This document shows positions 27,571 to 36,595 of a stretch of DNA of 64,000 bases, one piece after another (within the stretch, counting starts at the first letter, position 1; every line of letters begins with the position of its first letter). The stretch spans positions 62,001-126,000 of the forward strand of contig JAWLGR010000008.1 of assembly GCA_041684965.1 (NCBI GenBank), given 5' to 3'. The translations under genes were made by a program, and so were the position numbers. This stretch comes from Mariniphaga sp041684965. Lineage in GTDB: Bacteria > Bacteroidota > Bacteroidia > Bacteroidales > Prolixibacteraceae. The notes under the pieces were generated by a model, which did no database searches, had not been told where the DNA came from, and was given only the letters and a program-made list of their open reading frames with translations.

Positions 27571-29205
27571 CTATTGAGGATAGCCTGGGTTCTGTACTAA
27601 ATTAGGATTGATGTCTAATTCAGTCTGTGGGATTGGCATTAATATATTATAGTCTCTAAAATTTCTTTCCGCGTAAAACAAATAACCCTCTTCATTCACT
27701 GGCAACAGAGTATAATTCTCAGGATCATCTGTTAATTTCATTCCGTAGTATCTGCCTCTAATCGTTTCAGGAGCATTCCCATAACGAAGCAAATCAAAAT
27801 AAGCAATACCTTCCATTGCCATTTCCGTTACCCGTTCACGTCTCACAATTTCCCTCAAGGCTGAAGGGTCAGTCTCAGTTACAAATGGCATATCAACAGC
27901 TTCTCTTCCACGCAACTGATTAATTGTATTGTCCAGCAAATTTTGGTCAATTGCAGCTCCAGATTCAATCATTGACTCGAGGTAACTTAAAAGAATCTCT
28001 GCATAACGAATAAGCGTCCAATTACCTCCCCATCTGTCTCTGTTTCCAGGATAATAATTCTCATCGAGGTATTTGTTAATGGTTAAGCCGGTCCAACTGT
28101 AAAGATTTACCCGGTCGAGTGAGTGGGTAGAATCAGGATGGGCAACATATAATTGACCAGCAAAAGTTGAAACACCTGGAACCAATACAGTATATAACAT
28201 TCTTGGATCCCTGTTATCGTAAGGATTTTGCGAATCGTACAAAGGTGATTCCCCGGAGGGCAGCCCATCGGTCATCAGATAGGTATCCACCAGTCTGTGG
28301 TGAACATTGTATTGATGGAATCCACCAAATGATGAAGGCCTGAGAATCTTTTGCAACTGGCTGCTATTTATGTCGGTAGCATACTGAATAGCCAGAATAT
28401 GTTCAGGACTTGTTTCACCAATTTCCCAAAAAATTTCACGGTAGCGGGGATCTATCGAATAAACATCAGAATCAATAATTGTTTTATATACATTAGCAGC
28501 TTCACTCCATTCTTTTTGATACATTTTAATCCTGCCCAAAATTCCAAGAGCAGCTCCTCTGGATACGCGGCCAAGCTCTGAAAGGGGCCGGTCTATTGGC
28601 AAATCATTCAAAATAGCTTCCAATTCTTGTTCTGCAAAATTAATTACCTGCTCTTGTGTAGACTGAGTTACATTATTGGCTTCATCTACCGATAACACCT
28701 CTGTGACAATTGGCACATTGCCAAAATACAATCCCAGGTTGAAATAGGTATAAGCCCTCCAGAAGCGTGCTTCTGCCAACATCATGGCTTTTTTGTTTTC
28801 ATCCATTTCAATACCAGGTACATTTTCCAGAAAGTTATTGGTAAGGGCTATTCTCTCATAGGCAGTTTCCCAAAAATGGCCAACCCAACGATTGCTTGCA
28901 TTGAGCCCTCCTCCGGCAAAGTCTTGTGTTTGCCCATTTTTGTCACTTCCCCATCCGGCAATGAAATCCAGATAATGAAATCCGGTAGGTTGGAAAAATT
29001 CAGCGCGTGACCAATATTCAGGCCACACCCAATGAATTGATGTAAGGGCTCTCATTGCATCGTCTTCGTTCGCCCAAAATGTAGCATCCGATAATTGTGC
29101 CAGGGGTTGCCTGTCAAGAAAATCATCATTACAGCTTGTCAATATTCCTGTTGCTAATAGAATTGCAACCCAAATTTTTGAGCCAGTGAATTTTATTTTT
29201 TTCAT
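27571..29205 (-). CDS. susD: SusD/RagB-family outer-membrane glycan-binding lipoprotein
   Basis: A 544-residue protein. ATG 29205 is preferred over ATG 29217 because it opens the lipoprotein signal directly; the lipobox is ILTSC followed by NDD. SusD features include FWANEDDAMRALTS near the N-terminus, TPR-like helices with the AEARFWRAYTYFNL segment, and the C-terminal RRERVTEMAMEGIAYFDLLRYG typical of the family. SusD lids bind oligosaccharide at the cell surface and hand it to the SusC transporter. It lies 36 bp after susC and is followed by the terminator at 27489. Family certain; ligand unknown. Confidence 0.95.
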   Translation of the reverse strand: MKKIKFTGSKIWVAILLATGILTSCNDDFLDRQPLAQLSDATFWANEDDAMRALTSIHWVWPEYWSRAEFFQPTGFHYLDFIAGWGSDKNGQTQDFAGGGLNASNRWVGHFWETAYERIALTNNFLENVPGIEMDENKKAMMLAEARFWRAYTYFNLGLYFGNVPIVTEVLSVDEANNVTQSTQEQVINFAEQELEAILNDLPIDRPLSELGRVSRGAALGILGRIKMYQKEWSEAANVYKTIIDSDVYSIDPRYREIFWEIGETSPEHILAIQYATDINSSQLQKILRPSSFGGFHQYNVHHRLVDTYLMTDGLPSGESPLYDSQNPYDNRDPRMLYTVLVPGVSTFAGQLYVAHPDSTHSLDRVNLYSWTGLTINKYLDENYYPGNRDRWGGNWTLIRYAEILLSYLESMIESGAAIDQNLLDNTINQLRGREAVDMPFVTETDPSALREIVRRERVTEMAMEGIAYFDLLRYGNAPETIRGRYYGMKLTDDPENYTLLPVNEEGYLFYAERNFRDYNILMPIPQTELDINPNLVQNPGYPQ

Positions 29206-29241
29206 AATATGATACATATTTATTGTTTTAATGGTAATTGA

Positions 29242-32200
29242 TTAGAAATTTACTCTAAGTCCTAATGAATAAGTTGCCGTATTTGGATAGAATTGACCAT
29301 TACCACGTCCGGAGCCCATTTCTGGATCCCATCCAGGATAATAATTATCAAAGCGGTAAATGTTTTCACCATTAACATATATTCTTGAGCTTTGAATACC
29401 AATAGAACTCAATAAATTTGAAGGCAAATTGTATCCAATCTGAAGATTCTTAACCTGCAGGAAGCCAGCATCTCTCAACCAATAGGTGGAAATAAAACGC
29501 AAACCGTTATTGCTGCCAATCAGCATAATCGGATATTCTGCATTTCTATCAGGATTTTCCTGTGTCCACCTGTTTTCCATTTGCCATCTTTGAGCTGTAC
29601 CTCCGTTAACAAAAGCAGTTTGCTGATAATCACCGGGAAGATAGTTTTTGTTTCCTGCAATACCCTGGAGTTGTAAAGAAAAATCAAAATTAGCATACGA
29701 TGCACCAACATTTAAACCATAATTAAATTTAGGAAATCTGGTACCAATAACAGTTCGATCGTATTGAGGATCTACTTGTCCATCCGGAACACCTTCAGGT
29801 CCGCTAATATCTTTGTACCGAATAAAACCTGGTTGTACGGCATATGGTTGAGAAGGATAATCTGTAATATCATCGTTGTCAACAAACAACCCATCAGCAA
29901 CATATCCATAAATAGCGCCCAATGACTCTCCTACAAACAAACCTTGATTGATATCCACCTCTGCATTTGCAATTTTCATTACCTCATTATGAATGTATGA
30001 AAAATTAGGTGTAATATTAAATCGGAAATTTCCAATCGATTGGTTGTAATTAATCAATGCTTCGATCCCTGTATTTTTTACTTCTCCTGCATTGACCTCA
30101 GAGGATCCCATACCAAGTACTTTGGATACAGAAATATTATACAAAATTCCCGATGTGTATTTATTAAAATAATCAACCACAAAATCGAGTTTATTATTAA
30201 GAATGGTAAAATCGAGTCCAATATTGGTCATTTCAGTTCTTTCCCATTCAATTTCACTATTAGCTATTGCTGCCATATAGGCTCCCGGATAACGTGCTCC
30301 ACCAAATGGATAATCCCTGCCAAGGGTTATCAGTCGTTGGTACGGGTAATTTCCGATATTTTGATTTCCAAGCACACCCCATGAAGCTCTTAATTTCAAA
30401 TTGTCTAACCAGGTCATGTCCTGCATAAAAGACTCTTCCGACATTCTCCAACCTGCTGAGAAGGAAGGGAATACAGCCCAACGGTTATCGGAAGGAAATC
30501 TTGATGTTCCATCATACCTGACATTACCTTCCAAAAGATATTTACCTTCATAAGAATAATTTATCCTGCCAAATAAAGATCTCAGGGCCCATTCTGCAGC
30601 TGTTCCACTGTTTCTCATGTTTGCAGCTGAGCCGGCATCCAATTCATACAACAGATCATTTGGAAAGTTATCTCTGTACGCATCCATAAAATCATACCTG
30701 AACTCTTCCTGAGAAAAACCAGCCAGAAAATGGAAGTTATTTTCATTGATTGTCAAATCATAATTTGCCAATGCCTGTGCTGTTATAAGAGAATTGTCAC
30801 TTGACACAACTGAAAGTGCATTAGGGCCAAATGTATAAACATCATCATATCTTATTATACTTTGGTATGAATCCCGGTTTGAATTCTCATAATTGTACCC
30901 GAGTTTACCTGTTAGAATAAAATTGTCAAACAATTCCCAGTCCAGATTAATGCTACCCAGAAAAAACCCATCATTCCCTCTTGTAAAATTATTGTTATCC
31001 ATAATTGCAGTTATACCATAGTCGTGCCAGTGATCGTAAGTTCCATCTGAATTCCGATCCCCAATGATACTTGGAACTTGTTGGGCATAAGCAATTAAAC
31101 TGGCAACATTATTTGTTAGTAAATTTCGGATAGGTTCATTGATAGAAGATTTGTTACCATTTATATTTACAGCCAATTTTAAATTGTCAGTTATATCACT
31201 ATCAAAGTTAAACAGAAAATTATAGCGCTTATAATTGGTCTTTGCTACCAATCCATTTTCATCCAGATATCCAACTGAAAATAAATAGGAGTTCTTATCA
31301 CCCATACTTGAAAAACTAAGATTATGATTTGTCTGAAAACCAGAACCACTGCTTAGTAAATCTTCTAAATGATTCACATTTGGATAATTTTCAGGGTCAG
31401 TTCCATTCCTAAACAATTCAATTTCTGCCTGAGAATAAGTATTACCCTGACCAACATTATTCCGTGCCTCATTTGTCAGCATTGCATGTTCCCAGGAATT
31501 TACATTTTCAGGAAGCTCGTTCACTTTTTTCCATCCGGCATAACCATTGTAACTAATATTAAAACCGGCTCTGGTTCCTCTTTTTGTCTGAATTAAAATA
31601 ACACCGTTAGCGGCCCGGGTTCCATAGATTGAGGCAGATGCTGCATCTTTTAATACTGAAATGCTTTCAATATCATTTGGATTAACATTATCGATTGAAG
31701 ATGCCAATCCATCGACCAGAACTAATGGTTGGGTGCCTGCACTACTAAATGTACCCAATCCCCTGATAACGATATTTGACTCATTCCTTCCAGGCTGTCC
31801 GCTTTGCTGCGTAACTGTTACACCACTAACTTTTCCTGCAAGCATTTGGGAACTTTGGGTTACAGCTCTGCTTTCAACATTACTTACATCTACATTCGAC
31901 ACAGAGCCAGTTAAATTAACCCTTTTCTGTGTTCCATAACCTACTGCAATAATTTCTTCAAGACCAATCGCATCAATTGCCAGTGTAACATTTATTGAGG
32001 ATCTGTTATCGACAGGAATTTCCTGCGATCGCATTCCAACAAATGAAAATACAAGTATTGCATCTTCCGGCACATTGCTTAACGAATAATTCCCATCAGG
32101 ATTCGTAACCGTTCCCTGGCGGGTTCCTTTAATCAATACAGTAACACCAGGCAATGGCTCGTTTTCTGTATCTGTCACTCTGCCGTTTATAGTACGTTGC

Positions 32201-32607
32201 TGCTGAACTACTGATTCGGATGCAGCTGGTGCTGAAGTGATTACAGGCCGTTCCTCATTTAGAATTACAATTTGCCTGTCATAAATCTTGAAGACATTAT
32301 TGGTGCCTTCAAAAATCTTCTGCAAGACGGTTTCAACGGATTCATTTTTTGCGTCTACGCTTACTTTCCGGTTTACATCCACCCACTTTTCGTTATATAA
32401 CAATATAAATTCGCTGTTTTCTTCAATGTGTTCGAAAACCTCTTTAACAGATGCATCTTTTATATGCATATCAAATCGGGCAGACTGAGAATAAGTATCA
32501 GCAGCTGAAGCAGCCAATACTGCAAACATCATAAAGCTTAATAGTTTCATTCTTAATAAAACTTTTGATAAAGCATTTTGATCGAATAATTTAAGGAAAT
32601 TTCTCAT
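29242..32607 (-). CDS. susC: SusC/RagA TonB-linked outer-membrane transporter with STN signalling domain
   Basis: A 1121-residue receptor. After the signal region come an STN (secretin/TonB N-terminal) domain (about 45-125), a CarboxypepD_reg-like domain (about 138-220, with GTRQGTVTNPDGNYSL), the plug (about 230-345, with GYGTQKRVNLTGSV and VLKDAASASIYGTRAANGVILI), and a beta-barrel ending in an aromatic-terminated strand (YSLGLRVNF). The STN domain matches the adjacent fecR gene: such transporters signal substrate through the anti-sigma to an ECF sigma factor. It imports oligosaccharides with the SusD partner. fecR ends 64 bp upstream. Confidence 0.96.
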   Translation of the reverse strand: MRNFLKLFDQNALSKVLLRMKLLSFMMFAVLAASAADTYSQSARFDMHIKDASVKEVFEHIEENSEFILLYNEKWVDVNRKVSVDAKNESVETVLQKIFEGTNNVFKIYDRQIVILNEERPVITSAPAASESVVQQQRTINGRVTDTENEPLPGVTVLIKGTRQGTVTNPDGNYSLSNVPEDAILVFSFVGMRSQEIPVDNRSSINVTLAIDAIGLEEIIAVGYGTQKRVNLTGSVSNVDVSNVESRAVTQSSQMLAGKVSGVTVTQQSGQPGRNESNIVIRGLGTFSSAGTQPLVLVDGLASSIDNVNPNDIESISVLKDAASASIYGTRAANGVILIQTKRGTRAGFNISYNGYAGWKKVNELPENVNSWEHAMLTNEARNNVGQGNTYSQAEIELFRNGTDPENYPNVNHLEDLLSSGSGFQTNHNLSFSSMGDKNSYLFSVGYLDENGLVAKTNYKRYNFLFNFDSDITDNLKLAVNINGNKSSINEPIRNLLTNNVASLIAYAQQVPSIIGDRNSDGTYDHWHDYGITAIMDNNNFTRGNDGFFLGSINLDWELFDNFILTGKLGYNYENSNRDSYQSIIRYDDVYTFGPNALSVVSSDNSLITAQALANYDLTINENNFHFLAGFSQEEFRYDFMDAYRDNFPNDLLYELDAGSAANMRNSGTAAEWALRSLFGRINYSYEGKYLLEGNVRYDGTSRFPSDNRWAVFPSFSAGWRMSEESFMQDMTWLDNLKLRASWGVLGNQNIGNYPYQRLITLGRDYPFGGARYPGAYMAAIANSEIEWERTEMTNIGLDFTILNNKLDFVVDYFNKYTSGILYNISVSKVLGMGSSEVNAGEVKNTGIEALINYNQSIGNFRFNITPNFSYIHNEVMKIANAEVDINQGLFVGESLGAIYGYVADGLFVDNDDITDYPSQPYAVQPGFIRYKDISGPEGVPDGQVDPQYDRTVIGTRFPKFNYGLNVGASYANFDFSLQLQGIAGNKNYLPGDYQQTAFVNGGTAQRWQMENRWTQENPDRNAEYPIMLIGSNNGLRFISTYWLRDAGFLQVKNLQIGYNLPSNLLSSIGIQSSRIYVNGENIYRFDNYYPGWDPEMGSGRGNGQFYPNTATYSLGLRVNF

Positions 32608-32671
32608 AGTTTTAAATTATTTTGAATAAAAATCACACAATGGAGTTAATTGTTGTATTTATAAATATGGA

Positions 32672-33883
32672 TTAACTTTTTCTTTTTTCTGTAATAAATA
32701 TTTCATTACCCTCCAATTTGTATTCAATCGCAGCTGCATCAGATAAAATCATCATGATATTCTCAAGTGATTCCTTTAAATCAAGCTTTCCGCTTATTTT
32801 ATCATCAGCAGGGAAATTGGACGGCAAATGAAATTTGACATCGTAATAGCGTTCAAGCTTCAGGAGAACGGAACTCAGGCTTTCTCTTCTGTACTCAAGC
32901 CACCCGTTAATCCAGGCTACATATTCTTCAGCATTGGATACTGAGGTTATTGTCAATTCTTCATCTGATTTACTAAAATCAGCCTTTTGATTTGGACTTA
33001 GCACCACTTTTTCGCTAAAAAAAGTCCCGGATTTCTTTAATGATATACTTCCATTCATCAAGACGGTTTCTATTAAATCCTGCTCAGGATAGGCCGAAAC
33101 ATTAAAAAAAGTTCCCAAAACTTCTATATTAACACCTTCTGTATTAACCAGGAATGGTTGTTCATTTTTTGCTACCTGGAAACAGGCTTCTCCCTCAAGG
33201 TAAATCTCCCTCTTATTTTTTAATAATGACAGTGGAAATGCAAACTTGCTGCCTGCATTTAACCAGATCTTAGTTCCGTCAGCTAAAACGAGTTCCGATC
33301 TCTTACCAAAAGGTAGAATGATCTCATACATCCGGGCAGTTTCTTCAGCAGCTTTAAATTTATTTTCAACACGGATAATACTGTCATTAACAACCAGATT
33401 CCCCTCTGCTTCATTTAGGTGAATTACCGAGTTCTTCTTATTTAAAACTATTTTGTCACCTGCTGGCAGAATTAAATAAGCTTCATTATTTCCGCTTCCA
33501 AAAGTTTCGGTAAACTGATAAAACTTATTTCCTCCCTGCCAGTAAAGAAGTGTAAATATTCCAAAGAGGAACAGCAATAAAATTGATGCTGCCCAGCTGT
33601 ATGTTCTGCGGATATTTAATTGAATTGTTCTTTTATTGTATTGCTGGTTGTACATATCAATGGTGCTCCAGAGATATTGAATCGTATGTTCATCTGCAGC
33701 ATCGTGTTTATCCTGAAGAACATTTATAATTTCACGGGCTTTCACTACTTCCTTTTTAATTTCCGGATATTTCTTCAGGAAGTTTTCCCATTCCTCATTG
33801 AGTTCATTTTTTGTTATCCAGGAAATAAATGACTCCTCATCAAGAAGCTGTTCCCAACTATATTTTAAATATTTTGTGTCCAT
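32672..33883 (-). CDS. FecR-family anti-sigma factor
   Basis: A 403-residue inner-membrane regulator. The cytoplasmic N-terminal part (about 1-88) should bind the sigma factor. One membrane helix lies near 91-113 (SWAASILLLFLFGIFTLLYW). The periplasmic FecR domain (about 150-290) has LPFGKRSELVLADGTKIWLNAGS, and a DUF4974-type domain (about 330-403) has LSSVLLKLERYYDVKF. It reads the STN domain of the downstream SusC. Normally the ECF sigma gene sits directly upstream; here a plus-strand racemase-like gene (34156-35709) lies between it and the only nearby candidate, the sigma gene at 35797. Confidence 0.93.
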   Translation of the reverse strand: MDTKYLKYSWEQLLDEESFISWITKNELNEEWENFLKKYPEIKKEVVKAREIINVLQDKHDAADEHTIQYLWSTIDMYNQQYNKRTIQLNIRRTYSWAASILLLFLFGIFTLLYWQGGNKFYQFTETFGSGNNEAYLILPAGDKIVLNKKNSVIHLNEAEGNLVVNDSIIRVENKFKAAEETARMYEIILPFGKRSELVLADGTKIWLNAGSKFAFPLSLLKNKREIYLEGEACFQVAKNEQPFLVNTEGVNIEVLGTFFNVSAYPEQDLIETVLMNGSISLKKSGTFFSEKVVLSPNQKADFSKSDEELTITSVSNAEEYVAWINGWLEYRRESLSSVLLKLERYYDVKFHLPSNFPADDKISGKLDLKESLENIMMILSDAAAIEYKLEGNEIFITEKRKS

Positions 33884-34155
33884 TTAGCTATTTATACTAA
33901 TGAAAAGGAAATAATATGTATTTTGTGGACATGCTACACAACTGATAATTGACTTCAAATGATAAATACTTAAAAATTTTAACATTTTACGTCAAAACTT
34001 CTTTTCATAGTTGTTAATAACGGTGAATGTAAAAAATAATTACTTTCAGTCGTAAAATAAATGCATTATCATTTTCTGAAGATTAATATGTATTAAGAGT
34101 CACAAAATAGCTTTTTATATGCTTTTATAAAATGAACACTAAAATCAGTTATTAA

Positions 34156-35709
34156 ATGGTACGTTTTAAAATTAAAAAATTTTTAACCAGTAATTTAAAA
34201 AATGTACTTGCCAGGATATTTTTCCTGACTTGTATTCTTCAATTATCTTCAGGCATTTCATACAGTCAGGCAATAAAATCAACAAATAAATCTGATGCTT
34301 CCTTTTTTTTGGAGCGTGTCTTAAATGACACTTCTGATTTCTATTATGTTGATTTTAGTAATCTTGACAACAACATTTCAACTACATCACCAGTAGGTGT
34401 CTTTGATTCAGGAACAGGAGGTCTGACTGTATTGGATGCTATTTTAGATTTTGATAATTTTGATACCACAATAAAAAGTTATCACATCAATGGAGATGGC
34501 ATAAAGGATTTTGAAAATGAAAGTTTTATATATTTTGGAGATCAGGCAAATATGCCTTACGGTAATTACGCAGGAATGGGCAAAACAGCTTTTCTGAAAG
34601 AACTTATTCTACGTGATGCCCTTTTTCTTTTAGGTAATAAATCTTATAATACTGCATTCGACACAACCTGGCACAATGAAAAGGAACCAGTAAAATTAAT
34701 CGTTATTGCTTGTAATACAGCAACTGCATATGGAAAAGAAGACATTGAGAACATGCTGGCTGAAGTCAATAACAATACCAAAGTAATCGGGGTTATTGAT
34801 GCCGGTGTACGGGGAGCTTTAACAACCTTCGGGGAAAATGAAAATGGCACAGCCGCAGTAATGGCAACCGCCGGAACAGTTTCCTCTGACGGATATCTTA
34901 ATTCTTTTTTTGCTGAAAAATCAAAGCTCGGTTTTACCGGAAATTTTGAATTCCTTCAGCAATCAGGAATTGGAATAGCTGAAGCTATTGATGAAGAACC
35001 AAGTTTCATTGACCGAACTGCTAAACAAATTCGGGAAAATTACCAGGGGCCATCAATGACAAGCCAAAGTTGGAAAATTAAGGAGGAATTGCTTCCTGTA
35101 TATAATTTTGATACAACAGGTAATGCATTGTTATTTGAAAAAACGAACGGCAAGTATTCTGAAATACAACTTAACAGCGCTGAGAATTATATAAGGTATC
35201 ATCTTGTTAATCTTTGTGAACAACTAAAATCAAAACCTGTTGCAAAACCTTTAAAAACACTGATCCTGGGATGCACACATTATCCGTATTATTCTGATTT
35301 CTTTCAGGAAACGCTAAATGAATTATATCATCTTAAAATTAATGGAGAATATGTTTACAAAGATGTATTGAATGACAGCATCCTGTTAATTGATCCTGCC
35401 CTAAATACAGCTAAAGAAGTGCATGAATACCTTAATGAAAATAAATTGTTGAACATGAATAATAAAGTTCAATCCAATCAATTTTATATTAGTGTTCCTG
35501 ATTTATCGCAAATTAAAATTGAAACTGAGTCATCACAAAATTTTACTTACAGATACAAATACAGTAGAGATGTGAATCATTTTTATGATACGAAACAGGT
35601 ACCTATGAGTAAACAAACTGTAAATGAGGAAGTATTAAAACGAATCGAGTTACAGATGCCGGATATTTTTGATATGATAATGAAATTCGAATTGGAAAAA
35701 TATTATTAA
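34156..35709 (+). CDS. Exported glutamate-racemase-like (Asp/Glu racemase family) protein
   Basis: A 517-residue protein, about twice the length of cytoplasmic MurI. Residues 1-38 form a signal peptide (hydrophobic 20-33, ending SYSQA). The racemase signature is complete: GVFDSGTGGL (81-90), IYFGDQANMPYG (125-136), the first catalytic cysteine in ACNTAT (Cys186) and the second in GCTHYP (Cys373). Extra segments relative to MurI lie around 100-120, 240-345 and 420-517. With both cysteines kept, amino-acid racemisation in the periplasm is plausible; a role in peptidoglycan or D-amino-acid signalling is inference. It is transcribed divergently from fecR (272 bp gap) and convergently with the ECF sigma gene. 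It is not the housekeeping murI type. Confidence 0.75.
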   Translation: MVRFKIKKFLTSNLKNVLARIFFLTCILQLSSGISYSQAIKSTNKSDASFFLERVLNDTSDFYYVDFSNLDNNISTTSPVGVFDSGTGGLTVLDAILDFDNFDTTIKSYHINGDGIKDFENESFIYFGDQANMPYGNYAGMGKTAFLKELILRDALFLLGNKSYNTAFDTTWHNEKEPVKLIVIACNTATAYGKEDIENMLAEVNNNTKVIGVIDAGVRGALTTFGENENGTAAVMATAGTVSSDGYLNSFFAEKSKLGFTGNFEFLQQSGIGIAEAIDEEPSFIDRTAKQIRENYQGPSMTSQSWKIKEELLPVYNFDTTGNALLFEKTNGKYSEIQLNSAENYIRYHLVNLCEQLKSKPVAKPLKTLILGCTHYPYYSDFFQETLNELYHLKINGEYVYKDVLNDSILLIDPALNTAKEVHEYLNENKLLNMNNKVQSNQFYISVPDLSQIKIETESSQNFTYRYKYSRDVNHFYDTKQVPMSKQTVNEEVLKRIELQMPDIFDMIMKFELEKYY

Positions 35710-35796
35710 TGTAATAATCCCTGTGTAGAATTAAAATGATGTAAACAACCGGTTTCCGGAATAAGAATTTTAGAAAGAAATGAAGTATCAGAAAGT

Positions 35797-36375
35797 TCAT
35801 TTTTTAAACCCGAACAAAAACAATACAAGCTGTGTATTTGACAATATTTTTTTCATAGCCTTTAAGGCACGTGAAACCTGTTTTCTGGCGGAATCATATT
35901 GTAAGGACATAATTTCACAAATCTGTTCATATTCAAAATCACATGTATACCTGTAAAATAAAATCTCGCGCTGTTTAGGACTTAATTCTGCCAGTGCATT
36001 TTTAATCGTTTTCTCACGGTGGGTAAGTTCTTCTTTTCCAATAATATCATGTTCAGCAGAATATACAATTTCAGCTTCCATTTCCCCATTGTGTGTTTGA
36101 TATACCAACTGTTTTTTTTTATTTACACTTTTTGCCAGTTTCCTGCGAAAAGAAGCCATCAGGTAAAATGTAATGTTGTTTGTTTCTCCAAGGTTCTTCC
36201 TGGTACGTATTAAATCAAAAAATAATTCCTGTATTATATCCTTGATCAAATCATCATCCTGGGAAAATTTTTTTCCATACCGGAATAACATTCTGATGTT
36301 CTGATGATAAATATGGGAAAGCGCATATTTATCTCCCCTTCGAAAATCATTCCATATTTTTTTATCAGAATTCAT
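35797..36375 (-). CDS. ECF RNA polymerase sigma factor of the SusC/FecR type
   Basis: A 192-residue sigma-70 family protein. ATG 36375 (MNSDKKIWNDF) is chosen; an in-frame TTG at 36399 adds only eight unlikely residues. Region 2 spans about 15-80 (IKDIIQELFFDLI) and region 4 about 115-170 (LSPKQREILFYRY, then the helix-turn-helix EQICEIMSLQYDSARKQVSRALKAM). It is probably the partner of the FecR protein at 32672 and would activate susC, although the racemase-like gene lies between them. An 8-bp inverted repeat lies about 96 bp upstream. The convergent gap to the racemase gene is 87 bp, with only a weak CCGG hairpin. Confidence 0.9.
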   Translation of the reverse strand: MNSDKKIWNDFRRGDKYALSHIYHQNIRMLFRYGKKFSQDDDLIKDIIQELFFDLIRTRKNLGETNNITFYLMASFRRKLAKSVNKKKQLVYQTHNGEMEAEIVYSAEHDIIGKEELTHREKTIKNALAELSPKQREILFYRYTCDFEYEQICEIMSLQYDSARKQVSRALKAMKKILSNTQLVLFLFGFKK

Positions 36376-36470
36376 GGCCCCAAATATAAAATAAATCAAT
36401 TAGTGCATTATTAAAAAAGTTGCATCAATACTAAATAAATGTTAATAAAGGAGAAATACTTATACCCATT

Positions 36471-36488
36471 CTGAGTTCTCGAACTCAG
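36471..36488. promoter_or_regulatory. 8-bp inverted repeat upstream of the ECF sigma gene
   Basis: CTGAGTTC and GAACTCAG flank a 2-bp centre (36471-36478 and 36481-36488). There is no T-run on either side, so it is not a terminator. It could be an operator for the sigma gene. No matching repeat was seen upstream of other genes. Confidence 0.3.
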
Positions 36489-36595
36489 AGTACTAAAAAC
36501 ATTTATTTAAACTGCCATTTTACATAAACACTATATTATTAATCTGGGAAGATTTAAAATCAAACTGATTAAGATGGTGGAATCCCTTGAATTTT

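Noticed and set aside
34156..35709. Assignment as the housekeeping glutamate racemase murI
   Set aside because: A signal peptide and double length do not fit the cytoplasmic cell-wall enzyme, although the active-site motifs do.
35740..35765. CCGG-AAA-CCGG hairpin between the racemase-like and sigma genes as a bidirectional terminator
   Set aside because: Only four base pairs and no proper T-run.
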